Assembly (NCBI RefSeq): GCF_033807715.1
Contig: NC_084610.1
Location: forward strand, 5,573,769-5,637,768
Direction: 5' to 3'
From: Cololabis saira
Lineage: Eukaryota; Chordata; Actinopteri; Beloniformes; Belonidae
DNA: 64,000 nt
In this document: positions 12,030 to 24,000 of the stretch, piece after piece
How positions within the stretch are numbered: the first letter of the stretch is position 1
How the letters are laid out: the number at the start of each line of letters is the position of its first letter
Notes under the pieces: generated by a model
Database searches by the model: none
Told to the model about the DNA's origin: nothing
The model's input: only the letters and a program-made list of their open reading frames with translations
Position numbers and translations under genes: made by a program

Positions 12030-13080
12030 ATTCATCAATCCATCATCTACACCTGCTTCATTGTTCAAAATAAAGCAGGTGTCCAGCAGGTGAAACATGT
12101 GTGCAGGGTAAACCCTGGACAGGTGTCCAGGACAGCTTCAGTCCACCGCAGGGGCACAAGGGCCATGTTTGGACATGGTATTAAGCTCTGTAAAGAGTAA
12201 TCTGATTACAGGTGGACAGCTCTAAGCATCTCTGCACACCTGGCATTAACATGCATCTCCAAATGTGCCTCAAGGTTGTTCCAAACAAATGCTAATACCA
12301 GGACGCAGAGATAAGCAGCCACACACACAAATTTGACAATTTAGAATGACCAGTTATTCAAATTTATGGTTCTGGGCTGTAGGAAAAAAAACATGGGGAA
12401 AAAAATGGGGAGAACAAGCCAAGTCCATACAGGGCTATGGAGGTAGATTTGTGTCTTAATTATTCAATCAAAAAAAAAAAAGATTTCAAAACTTTTTTCA
12501 CTTCAATCAAAAAAAAATAAATCACTTCAAATCGAAAAAAAAAAAATATATTTTAAATCCAAAAACTGTTCAAATGCAATTTTTTGGGTCTCAAATATTT
12601 TTCCTCAAACACTTTTTTTCTTTGATTAAAAAATTTTTTTTTTTATTGAAGTGATTTCTTTTCATTGAAAATATTTTTTTCTTTTTGAAGCAACATCTTT
12701 TTTGATTAAATGATAAAGACACAAATGTCCTACCCATAATATGGCCCAAACACAAAAAAACACTACTTCAATCAAAAAAGTTGCTTCAAACAAAAAAACT
12801 TCACTTCTATCAAAGAAAACATTTCCAATCAAAGAAAAACAGTGTTCAAATGCATTTTTTTGAGTCTCAAATATATATTCAAACACTTTTTTTTTTGATT
12901 GAAATCATTTTCTTTGATTGAAGTGAATTTTCTTTTAATTGAAAAAATATTTTTTGATTGAAGCAATCTTTTTTTTGATTGAATAATTAAAACACAAATC
13001 TACCTCCATACAGGGCCTCCCTCTATCAGGGATTTGAAGCAAGAACCTTCCATCTGTGAGGCAAAAAAGTGTTAAAAGAA
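12030..13080 (+). repeat. fish interspersed repeat split by a MITE
   Basis: The sequence from about 12030 to 12435 and from 13017 to about 13080 matches one widespread teleost repeat read in order: 'catcatctacacctgcttca', 'accctggacaggtgtccag', 'caatttagaatgaccagtta', 'ttctgggctgtagg', 'ggggagaacaagccaagtcc', then after the insertion 'ctccctctatcagggatttg' and 'aaccttccatctgtgaggc'. The two halves join cleanly once the inserted element is removed. The class (SINE or LINE 3' region) is not certain. A second copy lies at about 33825-34080. Confidence 0.7.
12436..13010. mobile_element. foldback MITE, tandem dimer
   Basis: An A/T-rich element is made almost entirely of repeated 'TTCAATCAAAAAA' motifs and their complements, so it can fold back on itself. 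Its outer ends are inverted repeats of about 40 bp with one mismatch (12436-12477 and about 12969-13010; ends TATGGAGGTAGATTTGTGT and its complement). It is flanked by the direct repeat TCCATACAGGGC at 12424-12435 and 13005-13016, of which 6-8 bases are probably the true target duplication. Inside, 'CCATA' (12734-12738) abuts 'TATGG' (12740-12744) with one base between, and the marker 'gttcaaatgca' recurs at 12568 and 12844. The element is therefore two units (about 303 and 271 bp) joined head to tail. There is no coding capacity. The superfamily is undetermined. Confidence 0.75.
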
Positions 13081-13142
13081 AAAAAGAAAATCTTTCTGTG
13101 AGTATGTCCCAACAGGATCCCAACCACAGCCTGGACACTCGG

Positions 13143-13223
13143 TGCCATGGAGATGAAGGTGAGAGTGACTGGTCAGTCCTCGTTGCCATGGAGATGAAGG
13201 TGAGAGTGACTGGTCAGTCCTCG
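13143..13223 (+). repeat. 41-bp tandem duplication
   Basis: Two adjacent, nearly identical copies of a 41-bp unit (13143-13183 and 13184-13223), each beginning TGCCATGGAGATGAAGG and containing GTGACTGGTCAGTCCTCG. The identity suggests a recent slippage or unequal-exchange event. It lies just beyond the 3' end of the interrupted repeat. Confidence 0.9.
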
Positions 13224-14629
13224 ACAGTCAATCCTAGCGAAAGGGCGGTCTGACTGCTGCTTCAACTCGTGGCCACAGTTGACGGTCTTCTCCGAGAAAA
13301 CCTTCAAGGCCGAGAGCTGGGCACGGCGGTCTGATAGTACAATTAAGTTTTGTAAGGTTGGGGGGGTTAGTGGAGATTCTATTGGAAACAGCTGCTTCTG
13401 TGGAAACATCAAGAGAAAGGCCAACATAACAGCATCTCTACCCCGCTGTTAAAGTCCCCACGTGTTGCTTACTGACTCCACAAGTCACATCATCATCTCA
13501 GACTACCAAGACAGCAGCACAGCAATTCTCTGCTACCTTTCCAAAAATTAATTCCCCACTGGGATGCAATGAATTATTCAATTTTAATCATCAATCAATG
13601 CCAATTCAGTGCCCTTCAGTCTGTTTGTTCATCATTAAAACATATCCACATCACTGTTGCAGCTGAGCTGTTTCACACTCAATATTCCATCTCTCAAACC
13701 CTTTAGGAACTTCTCTTTTTTTCTGCATCAAAATGTAATTTTATTTGCATTTGCCACCATAAATAATCTCATAATGGTCTGAGGAAAGTGTGAGAGGCTA
13801 TGATGTAGCACGCTCATGCTCAACTATTCATTAATACTTCCCCCTTCTGCCGCAAATCATGTTCCACCTCAGAGCCAATTATTTAACAGAAGCTAATATA
13901 TCAGAGAGAAACCTTCTTGGTTTTATGCCAGATACACAAAGGCCCCTCGCGGGTCAGCAGCTTTGTTAATATTATGGGTCACATGGACGTCACATGAAGA
14001 TGGAGATACCATCTGGAGGCCACTGAGCAGCCTCCTGAGTGATAAAACCCTCCGTGAGCACCAGAAGGACCCAGTCCCCCTTCTTTTCTCTGCCACCCTC
14101 CCCCGACCCCCAGTAATGAATACAATTAACATCTCCAATTACCGTCCTAAATCAGCGTTCAACACGCTGAACATCGATTTGATAGACTGCCTGAGTTACG
14201 AGCTGCTCCCAATCGAACAGAAAGAGTTCACTGCAGGGCGGCTGAGCCTGCCAGACTCTCGCAGGGTAAATAAATCTGAGGAATATGCACACAGTAAATC
14301 CCTGTCATCAACTCTGAAAGGTCCAGTGGGGCATGTGCATCTGGCAAACGCAGACAGCCGCCGTCAAGTACAAGTGCTAATTGCTAAATCAGTCAGCATG
14401 AGTCCGACTTATCAATGACATTCATCACTGCTGGAAACGATATTTGTAAATACCATGTTTGCTAATGAATGTGGGTATTTCTCAGGTGCCTGGCCTGACC
14501 CCTGCTGAGACACGTGATGGACTAAAAAACACTTGTCAGTCTCCGTTTCGCAATCAGAATAAAGAATTTCCATGAATCATAATGGCACGAAAAGGTGGAA
14601 CTCAAAAAAAAAAAAAAAAAGGAGCGTAG
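13224..14629. other. non-coding sequence, no gene seen
   Basis: No gene or known repeat is recognised. The frame at 13963-14418 (plus, 151 codons) has no domain and no splice context. It lies in a balanced-composition block with several TAAT and AATTA motifs that could be conserved non-coding sequence, but this cannot be tested here. An A17 run lies at 14604-14620, just outside the next Tc1 relic. Confidence 0.5.
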
Positions 14630-15445
14630 ATGGTAACATATGACATTGTCAGTCTTCAGTGTCTTTGTCGAGGAATTTTAGCCCATTATTCCTTACAACA
14701 GTGCTTAAACCCCCCGAGGTTTTTTGGCATTTGCTTTTGCACAATTCTCTTGGACTCTGACCAAGCCATTCCAAAGCACAGCCTCTTTTTGTACTTTTCA
14801 GCCTTTCAGACGTAAAGTCACCGCTTGGTTTCGATGTCCTGTTGCATGACCCAGTTTTGACCATCTTTAGCGTTCTGATAGATAACCTCACATCTGCCTT
14901 CAGAGTAGCCACTCCAGCAACGTTAAATCCTCAACCCTCCACCCCTGTGCTAGATGACGGGCAAGCCAAAACGCTGCCTTTAGATTTCCTGATTACATAG
15001 CACTGGATATACAGGCCAAAAAGAAACAAAGAAACAAACACTCTGGTCTCATCGGTCCACAATATATAGTTCCACCAGTCTTCTTTGTTTTGATGCTTTC
15101 GTATTATTTCTAGATAGAAGGGGCTTTCTCGTGAAAACACATCCAAATAAACTGTATTTACTCAGTGAAGGTTTTACCATCCCCACAGAGCACGTTTCAA
15201 AATGGGACTCCTGTTCCTGAGAACTCTTACTAGATTGACGTTTAGCTACAGTTACTTCTCTAAGGTTATGCTTATGTCTTTCCCTCTTGGCATTGTGTTA
15301 ACACAAACCTGGTTGCTTCAGTCCAGCAAATGAAAACATCTGCTTTTTCACCTCATGATTATGACCCTCATGATTAGCAGCATTTGGCTGCAAATGACCC
15401 TCTTAAATCCTAAGGAAGCAGTACTCGGGGGTACTTGGTATTGAT
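14630..15445 (-). mobile_element. Tc1-type transposon relic with transposase fossil
   Basis: Read on the minus strand, this matches a common teleost Tc1/mariner family. The right-hand end (15360-15445) carries 'attagcagcatttggctgc' and 'cctaaggaagcagta'. The start 'MPRGKDIS' lies at about 15293 downward, followed by an in-frame stop after 14 codons. 'WTDET', containing the first catalytic Asp, is at 15045-15059. Next come 'TGSCNRTSKPSGDFTSERLK', a decayed second catalytic block, and 'ALEWLGQSP', the decayed block before the third catalytic residue. The sequence ends with 'aaaattcctcgacaaag' (antisense 14667-14690). Internal deletions remove much of the DNA between these blocks, including the expected 'PDLNPIE' motif. 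The gene is dead. Confidence 0.85.
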
Positions 15446-17809
15446 CATGCAATTCTTCATTGCTATTGGCAAAATAACGGCACGCTGGGAAAGGTTTTGT
15501 CATTGTTCGTCTGAGGTTGCATTTGCCTAATCGTTACACCCACGAACATCAGATTTTCTTTAAAATCATGTTTCCACACAGCCAGAAAAAAAAAAAACGA
15601 AATAAAAGAAAAAATATTAACTTTCACACAACTGTAAAAAGGCCTTTTGTTCAACACGGCAGAGGGACAGAGGTGAGAACGGGATAAAGACAAAGCATCT
15701 GCAGCAGACAAAGACAGGCAGAGGATAAAAGAGCAAAGGTGCACACAAAGAAAGGAGCATCTCTTTCCCTTTTCAGCTTTTTTTTTCCTTTTCCCGCCGT
15801 GTTGTGGGAGGGAGCGATGCGGCAGTGACAAGAGAAATGTTAACCGGCCTGTACTTTGGAATAACAATACCCAGCGCTGGCAGGCAGATAGCTGGTGACA
15901 AAGCCTCCATCGGCCGAGGCACGCAGTGGAGGGATAAAAAATGAGCCTGCGCCGGTGCTCCCGGCGTGACCCACCTCGCCGCCGCATGTGCACAAACACA
16001 CACACCGGAGCTGGAAAACAAACAACACAAATAGCAGCATGCCCCGATGACATGTCTCTGACAAACAGCACAAACACCTACATGCTTTTTTTTTCTTATC
16101 CTGCGTGTGAGATCTTCTCCCTTTTGTTGTCTGATCAGTTAGATGCAAAACCCAGTGAAAGGATTAAGCGGTTTGCGACTTCATCGAGAGGGCATCTCCT
16201 CCTGCTTTGCTGCTAATCTGCTCTAAATAACAGGTAAATACTCTGCAAAAGCCCGACCTCCTCGCTCCACCCGCGTCCTCCGCTGATCAGCGGGAGCCGG
16301 CGAGGTCGCCTTCGCCAAGACACAATCTCGCACAAGAAGAAGACAATAGCAATTTGGAGATAGCATCTGGGCAAGCCCAGGCCACAATCTCCTCGACATG
16401 AGTGATGTCCGCTCATTTCCCCCGCGGGGACAGAAAGAGCCACGGAGACCTGCTGCGACTTCGACCACAAGGAGTAAAATCATTGGATTACTTTACAGAG
16501 CAACAGCGTGGTGTCCCCAACTCCTGCAGGGGGAATATAAATAAGGCAGCAAAAGACGAACATATCGACCAGCAGATGCGTTCAAGGAGAATTAATACAC
16601 AATACGCATAGTCAAGGGCTGCTACAGTACGCCTGAACGCCACTTTGAATGAGCATCAACATGAAATGACCAATGACGGGGAGCAGGGGTCAAGGGGAAG
16701 TACAACTACAGGAAGCGGCTGCTGATAACAGACGGGACAAGGAGGACTGGACCTGCAAAAGCTATAAATCTGTGAAAGTTATTTGACGCTTTGCTCCGTC
16801 GGAGAATAAAGGCTCTGCAGCAAGATTCATGGGAGAACTAAGCAGGAGTTTATCAATTTAAAAGGAAAGAAAAGAGGGCGCTTAGTGAAAGATATCATAA
16901 CCTGGAGGTTATGCTGAGTCTCGCGTAAAAAAAGACTAAAGGCATGTGTGAAAAACGTGTCAATGACAAAAATGACAATCAGAAATTTCTATTTTAACCT
17001 TCAGACTTGTTTCTAAGTGGAAGATGATAAATGTGTCATGATTAAGCTTTAAATGGCCCAGGTGATCCTCATTTAAAGGTCCAGAAGAGGTTTTCCCCCC
17101 TAAAATCAAAAATATTTGACATATGATGAGAAACATTTCTACGTCTGAGAGCATGTACTCTGAAGTGACGATCAAATGAAAAACTTTATTTATGCTTCTG
17201 CATCAAGCCCTTGATGCCGGTAACACTTTGAAGCGGCCTATGCCAGAGCCTGATTGGTAGGAACTAATTTCCTTCAAGATAGTCGCCGTTACAACACCGC
17301 CTTCTTCAATTTCAGGCAGAAACATTGCTGCTGTGTCGGTACACGTTATTCATCAGCTCCAGTTCAAATAAGATCTGCTCCATTTGCTCTGTTAACATAA
17401 ACAGCGTCATTATGAGCTACAGTTGTGTCGCAAACACTAAAGGCTAATTTTTCAATTTTGTGAATGCAGCCAGCTTAGCTGTGATGGAATTTTGATTTCA
17501 CAAGGCATCGGCTAGTTCTCATTTTACTTCTGGTGGCATTTTCAAACGTTTCAGATGTTATTAGCTCGTGGTCCGGCTTGTCAACCTGGAAGGTTCCTGA
17601 ACAATCCCAAATGAAAGCCGCTTGACCCGAAGACCCAGCTGCTGCAAGAAGTCCAAGCTGGTGTCCTCTGGTTCGCACTTCAAACAGGAACCGAGGTAGC
17701 TGCTTCACTACACTTTCCTCCAACACTGTACCAGGCCAGACCAGTTCCATCAGTACAACAGCACAACAAGCCATTTCGGCATTAAATTAAGAAAGACCTT
17801 GAGGGTTTA
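15446..17809. other. non-coding sequence, no gene seen
   Basis: The 204-codon minus-strand frame at 15463-16077 is the longest in the window, but its product is an irregular mix of Cys, Ser, Leu and Phe tracts produced by purine-rich DNA on the other strand, with no domain. The 99-codon minus frame at 17475-17774 is likewise unrecognised. No repeat is recognised with confidence. Confidence 0.5.
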
Positions 17810-17975
17810 CTACTTGCTCAGACGTAAGGTAAAGACAATAGGATTACTCAGTCCCAAAAATACAAGACTAAGTTGTTTTCTGTCAATTTCTGCTGCAAAG
17901 TTGGACATTTTCCCAATCATTGATGATATTGAGTCACTTTTGTTGTCCCTAGTGGTAAGTCAAAGAACTGCAAGT
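17810..17975 (+). repeat. short teleost repeat family, copy 1
   Basis: This contains 'ttctgctgcaaagttggac' (17888-17906) followed by 'gagtcacttttgttgtccctagtgg' and 'aagaactgcaag', in the order seen in a common fish repeat. The same key block is found in inverse orientation at 39601-39620, and related parts at 26285-26405 and 30049-30110. No coding capacity. The class is unknown to me. Confidence 0.55.
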
Positions 17976-17990
17976 CAAAATAATAAGTGA

Positions 17991-20699
17991 GCCGAATTTT
18001 GCCCCTTGATTTTGACCAAATCAAGTCACAGAACATTTCATCAAGACCTCAGGAAGTTGTGTCCACTTGTACAGTGGGACAGAAAAAGGGCATTAAGTCT
18101 CTCCTTTAAAGTCCCCAAGCAGAAAGGACAACCGCTCAGCCGACTGATCAAAAAACAGCAGTGCGACCCAGGTGCTCCTGCTTTGTCTGAGGTTTTGCTG
18201 AATTAGCCACTGAGCAAGCAACCAATGTGCAAATGTGTTTCATAATGATGTCATTAAATAAGAGAAGAAAGAGCAAAAGTCAGAAGGCCCCGATGCATCA
18301 AAAATGGACACTTTCTTCCAAGTCGGATTTCCCCCAGGACATTCTGTTTCATATTTACCTTTACACCACCTTATAAAAGAATATTTCTTACCTTCAAATT
18401 ATCTATTCGTCTATTTAACCTCCAGACAGAAATGTAACATTGAGGTTAGCAGTGTTTGAATGTGATTTTAAGTGGACTGGATGAATAATCTGAAATCTGA
18501 AAGAGATCCGAGTTTGGCTGCAACTGCAAGACCGTAGATTCCTCAGTTTACGGCAGAGTTGCCTACTAGCATTAGTACAACGACACCAGGGGGCTGGAGT
18601 GGTCAAGATGTGCTAATTATTTCTGCAGCCCAAGATATGATGCTGAATGCTGCCCCTCGCACCTGTGATTATTGCTGCCCTACATGGGGTGTACTTTCCA
18701 GTTTCTCTTCAAATATAATCTAAAATGGGTGTATTTATAGCAAAGAAAGGCCTGATAAGTCAAATAAATCATCAAAATGTAATTGAAAGAGAAGGGATGT
18801 CACATAAGAGTAAGAATCCAGCAGATCTGCTTTTACACACTTCTCTGTGCACAACGGTTGGATATGATGTGAAGTATTCCTGTTGTAGATGGGAGGCTGT
18901 TGCTGTGAGTGCTTTGGATGAATAAAATCATGGAAGGGGTTTTGATCATAATATAAAACTAAAGGTAAATAGCCTCAAGCAGAAGAAAATGTCTCTGCAA
19001 AATTGCCAGCACCAATGAAACTGTTCCATCAACAAACTCGCTCATAAATGGGATGTTTTATTGAGAGATGGCAGATATGAAAGGATAACAAAAAGGTTCG
19101 ACGCTGCTTCCAAGCAACAGAGAATGAGCTGAAGGTTTCAAGTGGGGGAAATTGAATGCATAAAAAGACAAATATTACATCAGCAAACCAACAGGTCCAG
19201 TGTGGCCTCTCGGTGAGGAAAGCGTTTTTGCATATTTAATGGACTGAAACAGCTACTTAAGGTCTATTCATAACCATGCAAGACAAATGACAGACCAGAG
19301 CAGCAAAAGTGATGGTCCCAACTGTCACCCGTTCATCACCTTCCCTCCCACAAGCCCTCAGAGCAAACAGCTGGACTGGAAACCATCCAACGAATCAAAC
19401 CGCCGCCTGCGCTTGCTTCTGATGGGACGCAGGTGACAGAACGCCATCCGATCCCTGCCAGACTTCATATCTGCAATCGACTGAAACAAAAGACGATCAG
19501 AGGCGGTGAAGCAGCCGCGTTATGTTTGTCCTTGTCGGATCGCATCTGTCTCTATGCCGTCGACTCGGGAGGAGGCACGACACACTTGTGACACTTGTCC
19601 ACGCCAGGGGTGGCTGGCACCTCTTCAAAGCATGTGGGGACTTTCTTCAAGGTCTCATTCACATGCTTCTGGACGGCGATATTATTATTTTGTTGCCTTA
19701 AGCTGATGACGTGTGGCGCTCCATGCTGCACTGGTTTTATGATGCATAATAAATAGCTAAAACACATGTTGACATTTCCATCTAGCCTGGCTCTATATGT
19801 GCCTTACTCAATTTCTACTTGGAAAACAGAAATCAGAAATAGTTTGGTTTTTTTCAGCATATCAGATATAAACTGAAACTGCTGGTTCTGTTTTGTATTA
19901 CTTATTTGTGTAATTGTATGATGCATCGTGCACCTCTACACATTCTCTCTTATACATTTCCATTATTTTAGAAGTCCTTTGTCCCCGCAGGCATTTTGTA
20001 ACTAATATAAGCTTGTCACTTTACCGATATTAATGAATGGAAGAGTGGAAACAGAAAACGGGACTGTAACATTTCTCAGCTGCCACTTTGGATGCTATAT
20101 ATTCATGCATAAATCCAATAAACTGGTTCATGTCTGTCAATGCTTCAAAAACAACTGATGTAGAAACAGCATCTTTGCAAATTTATGACTGCAGCGTAGT
20201 AAATATTTGCGTGTGGATGTCAGGCGTTTGTACGGATCTTTTGGCTTTTCTTGTTCCCGTTTGTGATGGCACATTAGGGTCGCGGCACATCTGAAATGCA
20301 GAATACGCACAGAAGAGAATGGATAATATTCAAGGGGAGAGTTGAGAACTTCTGAGGGAGAAAAAACTGGGATACTCCAAAGATTAGATGGAAAAAAGTA
20401 TCTAATCTTTTTACTTTTCAAAGGGGCTCAGCCTCATCACGTTCCACAGGTATAATGTCTGAGGTGGACACCTTAATGAAGTCACAATTGTCAACTTGAT
20501 TCAGTAAGAAGGAAATATCAATATCTACAACATTTAAATCAACATCTGAGTTACAAACTCTCACACTCTCACACGAGAACAAAGAGGTTCTCAAGTGTAA
20601 ACCAGCAGAGAGAAAGAGAAAGGAGAGAGAAAGATGGTCCACGAGCTTGAACTAGTAACATTGACGCAAGGCTCTACAACATTCAAGTAATATTAAATA
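17991..20699. other. unique non-coding sequence, no gene seen
   Basis: Only short overlapping frames under about 95 codons are present and none is recognisable. No repeat family was recognised. A coding or RNA gene cannot be excluded by eye, but nothing supports one. Confidence 0.55.
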
Positions 20700-20714
20700 A
20701 AACAAATTGCTGAA

Positions 20715-21055
20715 AAATTGTGTTTTGGTCCACTTCTCGTGAACAAACTGTTCCAGCTGTCTCGGCTCTGAAGGGTTTCATATCCAGACTGCATGTTTTA
20801 GCTCTTTTCATAGATGTTCAATAGGATTTAGATCAGGACCCTCAGAATAGTTCTGTGTCTTGTTCTTACTAGTTCCTGACTGTTTTTAGCTGTTTTTGTG
20901 GGGTCATTATCCCCATTGGAAGAAGTATCTGAAACTTTCTGGCACTGGGTAGCACATTCGTCTCCAGAATGCCATGATAGTCTTGAGATTTCATTGTACC
21001 GGCACAGATTCAAGACGCCCTGTAGCAGCTCCAGAACAGAACCGAGCCTCGCGAG
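20715..21055 (-). mobile_element. Tc1-type transposon relic, catalytic part
   Basis: On the minus strand this fragment keeps the recognisable catalytic half of a Tc1-family transposase, different from the MPRGKD-type copies in this window. 'DNDP', containing the second catalytic Asp, is at 20900-20911, followed by 'TKTAKNSQELVRTRHRTIL'. 'PDLNPIE', containing the third catalytic Glu, is at 20817-20837 in another frame. 'RQLEQFVHEKW' follows further along. The Asp-Glu spacing is about 30 codons instead of the family's 34 because of small deletions and a frameshift. The N-terminal DNA-binding half and both terminal repeats are missing. Confidence 0.85.
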
Positions 21056-21060
21056 TATAG

Positions 21061-24000
21061 ATATATGGATTGATGCTCTAGAGTAATTACAACTACTCTT
21101 TGGTGTTGTAATGAGTGTAAAGCTAAAACAGAAGTACCACAGATAATTAAAAAAATGCTTGGAAAAGGGCAATGCATTTGATGTCCACTTGAAAGTAGAA
21201 CTTCATAACTGCCATAACATTGCCCAATGGACTAAAACTCACCAAGTCCTGACATTTACATATAAAAAGAGACAATCTCACAAAAGTTATTAAAGCTCCT
21301 ACCCTTGTTTCAAATGCAACATGCTACTTGCAAAGTTTAAGCCGGGAGGACTAACAACTGCCACGGAGGAGGAGCTGAAGCACAGCAGAGAGGGAGAAGG
21401 GGGAGGGGCTTGCAACATGTATTTGCTCAAACTTTTAAGTTCAGGCTGCATTCTTCTCAGGGTTACTGACATCTGCTTTGAATATAAAAGTGATCTCACT
21501 CAATTAGGAGGAGAGAAGTGGGGAAACACAACACTCAGTGCAGAAACATCAGATCTTTACCCCTGCCTGAGGCGATAACTAGGTCTAAATTGTAATCCAC
21601 TGGAAATAATTGAAAAGCAGGCTGAGCTTGGTGCTTTCTCGAGGGAAATTTCGGTTCAAATTTAGTTAGAGCATCCCTTTAAAGACAGACCCATGTTGGA
21701 TACGTGCTGTGTTATTAGCAGACTGATGCACAGTCTAATCACCATCCAAAAAAGGAGAGTGGAGTGGATTTCAAAACTGCCTGCCATGTCCAGTGCAAGA
21801 GTGCTCAGTGGAAAGTTAAAAGCGGACTGGCATACACGCACGCACAAATCCCTGTTGCACTTGTTTACTGTACATTCTGTAAGGTTGCTGAGCAACAAGA
21901 AAAACTGATCTGCAGGATGCCTGGCCCCCTCACAATGGCCAAAGTTGCTGCAGATCATTAAGGGCACATAATCTTTTGTGCAGAGATAGAAATCCCCATC
22001 TGTCAGTGTCCATGGTACCTGTATCCTTGGTGTGTGTTTTTAATATTTAGTTTTTTGCTTTCATGGTCCTGAAAGGCTTGTGTTGCTCAGTCCTTGGTGG
22101 TCTGGCAATCCAATCCTTATGAAAGCCACCAGGAAAGCAATCGTCACTCAGATTGGTTCCTTTCTATCACGACATGTAGCGGACACAGATTTAGATTCTT
22201 CTTTCGTCTTTCCTTTTGAGCTGGAAACGACCTGCAACTTGAAATTCACCTTGATAATTTCTCAAGTATGAAAAACGTAACCTTCAAATTAGTTAATGGT
22301 GGCATGAATTGAGTCAACGCTTCAAAAACATCGGTTCAGAATTTGAAAATTGGTTATTTGGCCTTCCTGTAGCTCCACAAATTGGCTTCAGTGCAGACGG
22401 TGAAATCAGGTTACAATTAGTCTCATATAGAGGTGGGCCCAGCTGCTGCAATATGAACCTCGCTTTACTGTATGAGAGCAGCTGTGGCCGGCATGCTTGG
22501 GAACGCTGAGGGACTCAAAAACTGGCTTTAACTTTTGGAGGAGCGTCAACATCAATCGCGTTCAAGATAAAATATCCACTCTTGCAGCACTCATATCTGT
22601 TAGGTATCGATCCAACACCACCTCTGGCTCTCTTGGGCGCAATAACTAAGCTACTTCATCGCTTTCCCTGTAACCTGAAGGTTTTTTCTTCCTGGGTATA
22701 TCTGAATTTTATGCGTGCCCATTACAATTTTTCACTCCACTTGCTTAAAAATCCGTTTTCAGTTTCCAATGCCAGGAAGACTTATTGGTGGCGGAGAAGA
22801 AACAACAACACAGAGGTCTCACGAAATATACCTTCCTTCATCCACTCCCTCCCCCTCGTCCCCTTAGTTATTCAACAGCTGACAGAGTTCAGCAGGTGTC
22901 ACATGGCGTTGGGGGTGGTGTGTATGCACACACAGTTAAAAATACCTTGACCCTGACACCAGAGCGAATGCTCCTTGCATAGCAGAGATAGTCTGCAGGG
23001 TGCCCCAACTGCACTCACTTCATTCCAGCAAATGCTTGCTTTATGTACAAAATTTGTGCATGTTTGGACCGTTCGGGAGGCTGTTCAATAATTCACGAGG
23101 AAACCCTTCTGGTCAGCAACGGTCCAATTAACCTGCCGTCCAGTCTCATTCAATTCTAGATGAATTATACACCATACTTCAGAATTATCTGCGAAAACTC
23201 AGGGCAAAGTTGCACTTAGTCCTTGAAACGGAGGCCATTTTGTTATTTATTCCCAGTCAACTTATCTTTGCTCTGAAAAATGTCCTTCCTTGAGAAAAAC
23301 ATTTTTTTTTTTAAATGTATTCAACTTTTCTATGAACAGACACCAAGAGACAGATGCTGATTAGATTAAGTCCCTGACTAGCATGTGATTAGAGAAGTGG
23401 GAGCAGGAACTCCTACATAACCATTTATTATTGAGGCTTGCTTTCATCTATAAAAAGTCACATTTTAGCAGGCTGCTACTCAGAATAAGGAAAAAAAGAG
23501 TGACTTATACTCTTTTTTTTTTTTAAAGTGAGGCAGTTGTAATGACTGTTGCATAAGAGAATGGTTTAAATACACTTTATGTAGCATTACCACTTCTAAC
23601 CACTTGGGGGCATATAAATCTGTATTGACACAACAGCCACTGAAAATAGCATGCTAGACAACGTGGATGGTCTGGCATGTCTCGCAATAGCACTTTGTCC
23701 AAAGAGAAGTGCTTTTCTTTGCATCTTATATGTCACCTTCTTTGTGATACGCTTCACCCATGTGGTCAGGAGTGGTTTGACTACATAGCGTGGCTTTAAG
23801 ATAAAAAGACACAGACTGGGACACTATTTAACACCAGTATCTAGGCAATCCACAATTATGAAAAGGTAATATGAAACCTTTCAATAAATTTTGAATGTCT
23901 ACAGGAAATTTAAATAAAATCTTTCCTTACTTTCCACAGTGAAGTCAAGTGATGTGATAAAGCACCATCTGTTAAAAAAGCTTTTAATAACATTTTAGAA

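Noticed and set aside
13963..14418. 151-codon plus-strand open frame
   Set aside because: Its composition looks protein-like in places, but there is no recognisable family and no flanking exon signals. A non-coding element is at least as likely.
15463..16077. 204-codon minus-strand open frame
   Set aside because: The product is a patchwork of Cys, Ser, Leu and Phe runs with no domain, overlaps other frames, and follows from purine-rich DNA on the plus strand. No splice or start context supports it.
17070..17090. 'catttaaaggtccag', resembling the end of a known fish transposon
   Set aside because: Similarity stops after about 15 bases and no partner end was found.
17475..17774. 99-codon minus-strand frame beginning MACCAVVLMELVWPG
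   Set aside because: It looked like a short hydrophobic start, but no family is recognised and it directly adjoins a repeat copy.
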